DNA from: Heterocephalus glaber
Taxonomy: Eukaryota; Chordata; Mammalia; Rodentia; Bathyergidae
Direction of reading: 5' to 3'
NCBI RefSeq assembly: GCF_000247695.1
Contig: NW_004624743.1
Location: 8,969,326 to 9,033,325 of the forward strand
Length of the DNA: 64,000 nucleotides
Position numbers and translations under genes: made by a program. Positions 58,773 to 64,000 of this stretch are shown piece after piece. The notes beneath the pieces were generated by a model that did no database searches, had not been told where the DNA came from, and was given only the letters and a program-made list of their open reading frames with translations. Each line of letters opens with the position of its first letter. The first letter of the stretch is position 1.

Positions 58773-60470
58773 AAGGATATTTTAAAAGCTAAAGATTTTA
58801 ATTTTGATGATACCTACTTTACAATTTTTATTTACTAGATTGTGCTTTGTTATCATATGTTAGAAACATTTGTTTGGCATGAATAAAAGTTTTCTCCTGT
58901 TTTCTTGTAACAGTTTTTATAGTTTAGCTATTTCATTTGGTTTGTGATCAACTTCTGTTAAATTTTTGTACATGATTTGAAGATTCACCTACCTTAACTC
59001 TTTCCCTTCTTCTCTCCTCCTTCTTCCTTCCATCCTTTTGCTCCTTCTTTCTATCCTTTATTCATTCTCTTCTTTCTTTCTTTTGTCCTTCCTTCCTTTC
59101 TCTCTCTCTTTCTTTCTTCCTGTTTTTCTATTGTAGCTACTCAATTTTTCCTACATCAATTTCTGAAAGTATTATCATTTCTCCATTTAATTCCATGGAT
59201 ATATTTATGAAAAATAAATCAATTATACATTTGTAGCCCTATTTCTGGATCTCCATTGCAGCACATTGTTACTTTTGCCAATATTACTGTCTTCATTAAT
59301 GGAAACTTACATGAGATATTGAACTCAAATGGGGTAAATATTTTTTATATTTGGAAAAGTCAAAGTAACTTTCACTAATCTAGGTCCTTTGCTTTATTAA
59401 ATAAATATAGAATCAGTTTATCGAGAGCTTCAAAAAATCTGCAAGAACTGATCTTAATTGAAATTACATTGGATTTGTAAGTCAATTTTGGAAAATGAAC
59501 TCCCTAATAATATTGAGTATTCTAATTCAAGATTATGATAGATCCCTCCATTTATTTAGTTCTTATTTAATTTTTAAAAAAATACTTTGTACTTTTCATG
59601 ACACAGATTTTGCAAATATTTTGTCAAATTTATTCCTAAGTATTAAATTGTTTGTGTTATTTTAGATGATAGTGTTGTAATTGTTCATGGAGAAGTCATA
59701 AAACTGTTTGATTTTCCCATCGGCTCTGCAGTGAAAAAGCCTAATAAATATAAAGTTCTAACCTTTAATGTGTATTTTGTACATACCATATCATCTCCAA
59801 ATAAAGAAAGTTTTATTTCTTCTTCTCCAGCTCATATAATTTTTTCTCGTCTTTATGTACTGGCTAAAATTGTCAGGGAAAGGTGAAATGGAATTAATGA
59901 GAATAAGCATCCTCCTCTTGGTCCCAGTCCTAGAGGTAAACATTCTGTTCTTAGCCGTAGATTTTGAACAGTTGACCTTGGTCAAATACAGGACTTTCCC
60001 TTTTATTCTTAATCTATGAGCATTTTTAACAGAAACCAATGCTGAATTTTTGACAAATACTCTCTCTATTGAGATAAACTTTCATTTTTTTTCCTTTTTT
60101 AGTGTGTTCATATGATTGGTTGTAAAGTTTTACATGTTAAAAAATTGTATCATTGTCAAAAACCTCCTTTGTTCACTTGTTCTTTTCAAACAATGGTGAA
60201 TTTAATTTTCTAAAACTTTGTTAAGAATTTTTTCATCAATGTTCATGAGTAATGCTGGCCTATAGTTTTCTTTTCATATAATGTTGTTTTCCTATATTTG
60301 GCATCAGAATAATCCCAGCTTTGTACATTGTTCATATCTTTAATTTCCTGGAAGAAACCTGGTATTATTTCCTCATTAAACCTTTTAACGAATTCACCAA
60401 TTAGGCTGTTTAACAGCCTCATACTTTTCTCTAACTTCTTAAACATATGGGTATATTAATAACAAATGCT
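58773..60470 (-). mobile_element. old L1M ORF2, antisense, right part
   Basis: Continues the element interrupted at 57945. Antisense ORF2 blocks occur in order: taaaagctaaagattttaattttgatgatacc, tttggaaaatgaactccctaataatattgagtattc, ccatttatttagttcttatttaat, aaatttattcctaagtatt, atcatctccaaataaagaaagttttatttcttcttc and aatgctggcctatagttttcttttc. A CT-rich low-complexity patch lies at 58998-59125. All frames are broken. Confidence 0.8.
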
Positions 60471-60960
60471 TTAATATTCTTCTCTGCTAATTTTATCATT
60501 CTTTAATCGATTTTCCATTAATTTTGTCTCAAAGAACGGTTCACATGTTTACATTATCTGCATGAAGGGTAATATTTTAATGCGATGACAGATATTGTTT
60601 TCATTTTACTTTTTGGGATCCTGCTATACATATACCTAAATGTGACCTTTAAATATTGAGCCTTGTCTTATGATGCAACTTAGTCAGAAATCCTTGATCC
60701 TTTCAAATTTGAATTGAGGCTTTGTTGGGCAGTTCTGGGCAAGCTCTTAGTCTAGGGATAATTTTGCCCAGTATTTAGACAATACCTGTTCCAAGTATTC
60801 TATTTACTGTCCTGTGTGTGTATGATGAAGGCTTGTCCACTCTGAATTGTGAAAAAACAAGCTCTGGTCATCCGTTTGTGATCACCAGAGATTTTTCTGA
60901 CAGTTCCATTTCTGGGATTCTTTCCCGGACCCTGCATAGATTCATACACATGTCCTTATT
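60471..60960 (-). mobile_element. probable ancient L1M-derived segment, antisense
   Basis: Blocks such as gcaagctcttagtctagggataattttgcccag...caataccgttcc-like and tctattgtcctgtgtgtg resemble an L1M-associated non-coding region. It is not the expected neighbour of the preceding ORF2 part, so it may be a separate fragment. Confidence 0.4.
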
Positions 60961-61589
60961 GGTACTCAGGTGAAAGCTTGAAAAGAGTGCCATGCAAGTA
61001 GCATTTCTGACCTTGTCTTCTAGAGATCATTGTTGTATATCCATTGCTGCCTAATACTTACTTTCTAGATACACACACATTTCTATTTATTTGTTTAAGG
61101 GAAGAAGCTAAATGCATTCTCTCACTCCATCATAGCCAATAGATATATCACCTTTAATGAGAGAACAAAGTACATTCAGAGCTATTTATAAGATATATTT
61201 CTCTAAGGGGAAAAATTACATGTACACACTTTTTTATTCCATTCTTGCAAAGACCCTGGTCATAGAAAGGAAGTCAACAGCTCATCCTGAGAAAACCAAG
61301 AAAGTATTGTGAGCCACAAGGTTAAAAATCTTTTTCAAGATTTCAGGAGCCTATTTAATTGCTGCTTTCACATTGGAGTTTTCTGATTATAAATTCAGCG
61401 CCTGGAGTAACTTGTGGTTTATTAATATATTTTTCAAAATGAAAGCTTTAAATAAAATGTTTCACATTGATTGTTCATTTACTCAGTATATTTTAATCCA
61501 CAGTGTACTGAGGCATCTCATCTAACTCAAGTTCCATGACACCTTGGGTAAGTTAGAACATCAAGGTGTTTTGATTTCTTTTAGACAGA
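60961..61589. other. no gene or repeat recognised
   Basis: AT-rich unclassified sequence. Confidence 0.4.
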
Positions 61590-61705
61590 GTAAAGATTTG
61601 TGGCCTAGGACACATCAGCTGATTCTCCCAGCAGTGGCCTGTAAGAGTCAGAACAGGAAGTTGAACAGGCCAGCTGCTCCTGGTCCAAAGCTCTGTCCAC
61701 TTCTT
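61590..61705 (-). mobile_element. MIR, antisense, partial
   Basis: Block gtaagagtcagaacaggaagttgaacaggccagctgctcctggtccaaagctctgtccac matches the antisense MIR 5' half (agtaagtggcagagctgg...aagcccatgctctttccac). Confidence 0.5.
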
Positions 61706-62771
61706 ACATCGGTTATGCGGACTAGTGTACGTAATTATGCCTTCTGGGCCACAGGCCAGAGCCTGTCAGTGTCACGTCAGCAGATCTCAAGATGTTCAAT
61801 ACATACACCTGAGATGCAGCGTTATTTGTCAACTGACTTCCTGTAATAAATGCTTATAATAAGAATTAACTATTTAAACTGTTACCCATCTTGACCAGAC
61901 CTAGTTTATCTAATATGAGTCATTTCTTTATGCCTGTTATGATGCTCAATTCATGAAATTTCATAAAACAAATTTATACGCTGCCTCTGTTTAAGGAAAT
62001 CTTTGGAAAAATCAATGTAATTTCTTTTTGCTCTAGGTTTCAAAAACATCAAACTCTCTACATCTATGAAAAATAAAACTGTGTAATCTTTCCAGTTGGG
62101 ACAGCAGTTAGTGGAAACTGGAAGGTTATAGGAACGGCACCATTCTTCATGAGTGACACAGAGGTCTGACTTCTCAAGCGTTACTTTATGTTGTTTTAAA
62201 TTCCCAGACACAGGGACAATCAATGGATTGTACCCATACGCTATACATTTCTAAAAATTCCCTTTAGTAACAAAATATACATACTGCCTAGGATAGGACT
62301 TAATGAAAAAGGGAACTGTCGTCACTTAGCTCACTGTCATAGAACATCTACTGCAGGAAAATCAGCCCTTGGTTATAGCATGAAAACTTACACTTTGAAT
62401 TGTGTGACCACAGAAATTATAATTCTCACTCTAGGAACTTGTCTGGGATCTTTTATCCTCTCAACATATCAGAGAAAAATGGAGAGTAACAAACAAAATC
62501 CATGTTTTCACCAGGAGTGTCAAAAGCTTAAATTCTATGTAATTTCTGGACTAGCTCAACAATCTTCCTAGACCGATGTTAAGGATCATATTTTCCATGA
62601 GCATTTAGATCACTAGCTACAAACAGACAAAGAGACTATCTCTGGGATTACTGCACATTAACTAAAATGGTCAGAATAACTGTAATTTAAATGGTTTTCT
62701 TTAAAAAGCAATATTGTACCAATTAGAATGAATAGATCTCTACTATTTTAGGGAAGTCTTCATTGTGAGAG
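61706..62771. other. no gene or repeat recognised
   Basis: Apparently unique sequence; the 90-codon minus-strand frame at 61951-62223 has no recognisable domain. Confidence 0.45.
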
Positions 62772-62791
62772 AAAGAAATACATCCCTCAGA

Positions 62792-62974
62792 GCTGGCTGA
62801 GGGATGGTGGTGTACGCCTGCAATCCCAGCACTCAGAAGGCTGAGGCAGAAGGATCATGGTGAGTTTGAGGCCAGGCCGGGCTACACAGTGAGTTCAGGG
62901 CCAGCCTGAACTACAAAGGGAGACCCTGCCTGAAAAAAACAAACAAAAAAAAACAAACAAAAAAAAGGAAAAGT
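62792..62974 (+). mobile_element. B1 SINE with 20-bp TSD, plus
   Basis: gctgagggatggtggtgtacgcctgcaatcccagcactcagaaggctgaggcag, then gagtttgaggccaggccgggctacacagtgagttcagggccagcctgaac (with the B1 internal duplication), then gggagaccctgcctg and a (CAAA)n-type tail. AAAGAAATACATCCCTCAGA at 62772-62791 recurs at 62975-62994 with one difference (T to C). Confidence 0.95.
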
Positions 62975-62994
62975 AAAGAAATACACCCCTCAGA

Positions 62995-64000
62995 CCACTT
63001 GGAGAAAAAGGAAAGTGAAACTAGGAAACCATAAAGAGCCAAGGTATTTCCAGAGGCATCATCCTAGCTGGCATCCTTCCTTCTCAGTCTCCTTTGATTC
63101 TCTCTAGATATTATCTATTGTCCTTCCTCTTTTGCTTACTTTGAGCCTCTAGTCCTGTATTTTTTATTTTATTTGATCACATTCTTATGAGTGTTTCTAA
63201 GAATAATGAACTAGCCTTTCCTTCATATTATTTTTTTTTAATTCATGATGGGAGAAGGGTTATCAGGAAATAGCATGCAATAGTTGGTAAAAAAAAATGA
63301 CAGCACATGTAAATCTGCATTGCCCTCAGAGAGATTTCCCAGATTATTTCTTGAGTATCAGATGTCTATTATAGTTAAGAAATATTTAAAGTTTGGGAAA
63401 ATCATCACTACACTATTGATGGCGAGTTGTAGGACCAAACTAAGGCACCAAATGTATAGGATACAAGATTTCCTTAAAATTCTTAATGGTATGCTTTATT
63501 TGGTTGAAATTTTATAATTATGTGCAAAATGTATGGCTCTTTTAAATTATTAATAAGACTTAATAGTGTTTCCAGCATAATGCATAAAGTTAGGAAGCTA
63601 TATTTCAAATGCATTGTCCATTTCAATTTGATTTCAAAGTATTCAAATAGCACACTCATACTAAAGGTCAGGTTGGCTGTATATCTTTTGGTAATGAGAG
63701 CATACTATTATATGGAAGATCTTCTTTTGTCCACTTTAGTTATACAAAAGCACAGGATATATTCGTCTCCAGCCAGTCCATTTGACTATAGTTTGCAAAG
63801 AGAAACAGATTCCCCTTTCTTCTCTGAGAAAGATGGTAGAAATTGAAATTTCTCAACAAAATGATTTATAAGACATAACTATGACAGGCCCTATAAAATA
63901 AGACTTAGGCAGAAATAAGACCTAGCAATACTTAAAATCTTGAATGATACCCAAGCATTAAATTAATTTGAGAAATAAAAACAAAGCCCTGAATCAGATA
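62995..64000. other. no gene or repeat recognised
   Basis: AT-rich sequence to the window end; frames at 63284-63517 and 63520-63846 show no domain. Confidence 0.45.

Noticed and set aside
1..64000. CRISPR arrays, operons, ribosome binding sites, bacterial mobile elements
   Set aside because: The sequence is mammalian nuclear DNA; none of these signals is present.

Overview
This window is mammalian nuclear DNA, almost certainly from a non-murid rodent. The evidence is the repeat content: tRNA-derived ID-type SINEs with intact pol III A and B boxes, 7SL-derived B1 elements, older dimers that join a B1 half to an ID half, rodent MaLR LTRs, a rodent-type L1 3' UTR, and the usual old mammalian MIR, L2, mariner and Tigger fossils. 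B1-ID dimers suggest a squirrel-related or Castorimorpha (beaver, kangaroo rat) lineage rather than mouse or rat. I cannot name the species.

The window is an AT-rich gene desert with no spliced gene that I can recognise. The one convincing protein-coding object is an intronless, fully open 215-codon reading frame at 32880-33527. It encodes a secreted cysteine-rich protein of the PLAC1/OOSP (oocyte-secreted protein, ZP-N-like) family. It lies in a unit with every mark of LINE-1 retroposition: a short 5' UTR, no introns, AATAAA, a poly(A) tract and a matching 10-bp flanking duplication. It is a candidate functional retrogene.

Layout. 0-2.4 kb: MaLR end, TG/GA microsatellite, and a mariner transposase fossil split by a solo ERVK-like LTR with a 6-bp duplication. 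2.7-8.5 kb: L1 fossils of several ages, including a 5'-inverted L1 nested in an older L1 and two perfect inverted repeats at L1 junctions, plus an ID SINE and a MaLR LTR. 9-32 kb: mostly unique sequence with scattered MIR, L2, SINE, LTR and Tigger pieces. 32.8-33.7 kb: the retrogene. 34.4-39 kb: a long, decayed plus-strand L1. 39-56.9 kb: mostly unique sequence with MIRs, B1-ID dimers, a B1, a MaLR LTR, an ID SINE inserted inside a MIR, and a 100-N assembly gap. 56.9-61 kb: an old antisense L1 carrying a B1 and a younger L1 whose 3' UTR is tandemly duplicated. 61-64 kb: unique sequence with one MIR trace and a B1 with a 20-bp duplication.

Repeat family names come from recalled consensus similarity, not a RepeatMasker run, and boundaries without a stated target-site duplication are approximate to some tens of bases.
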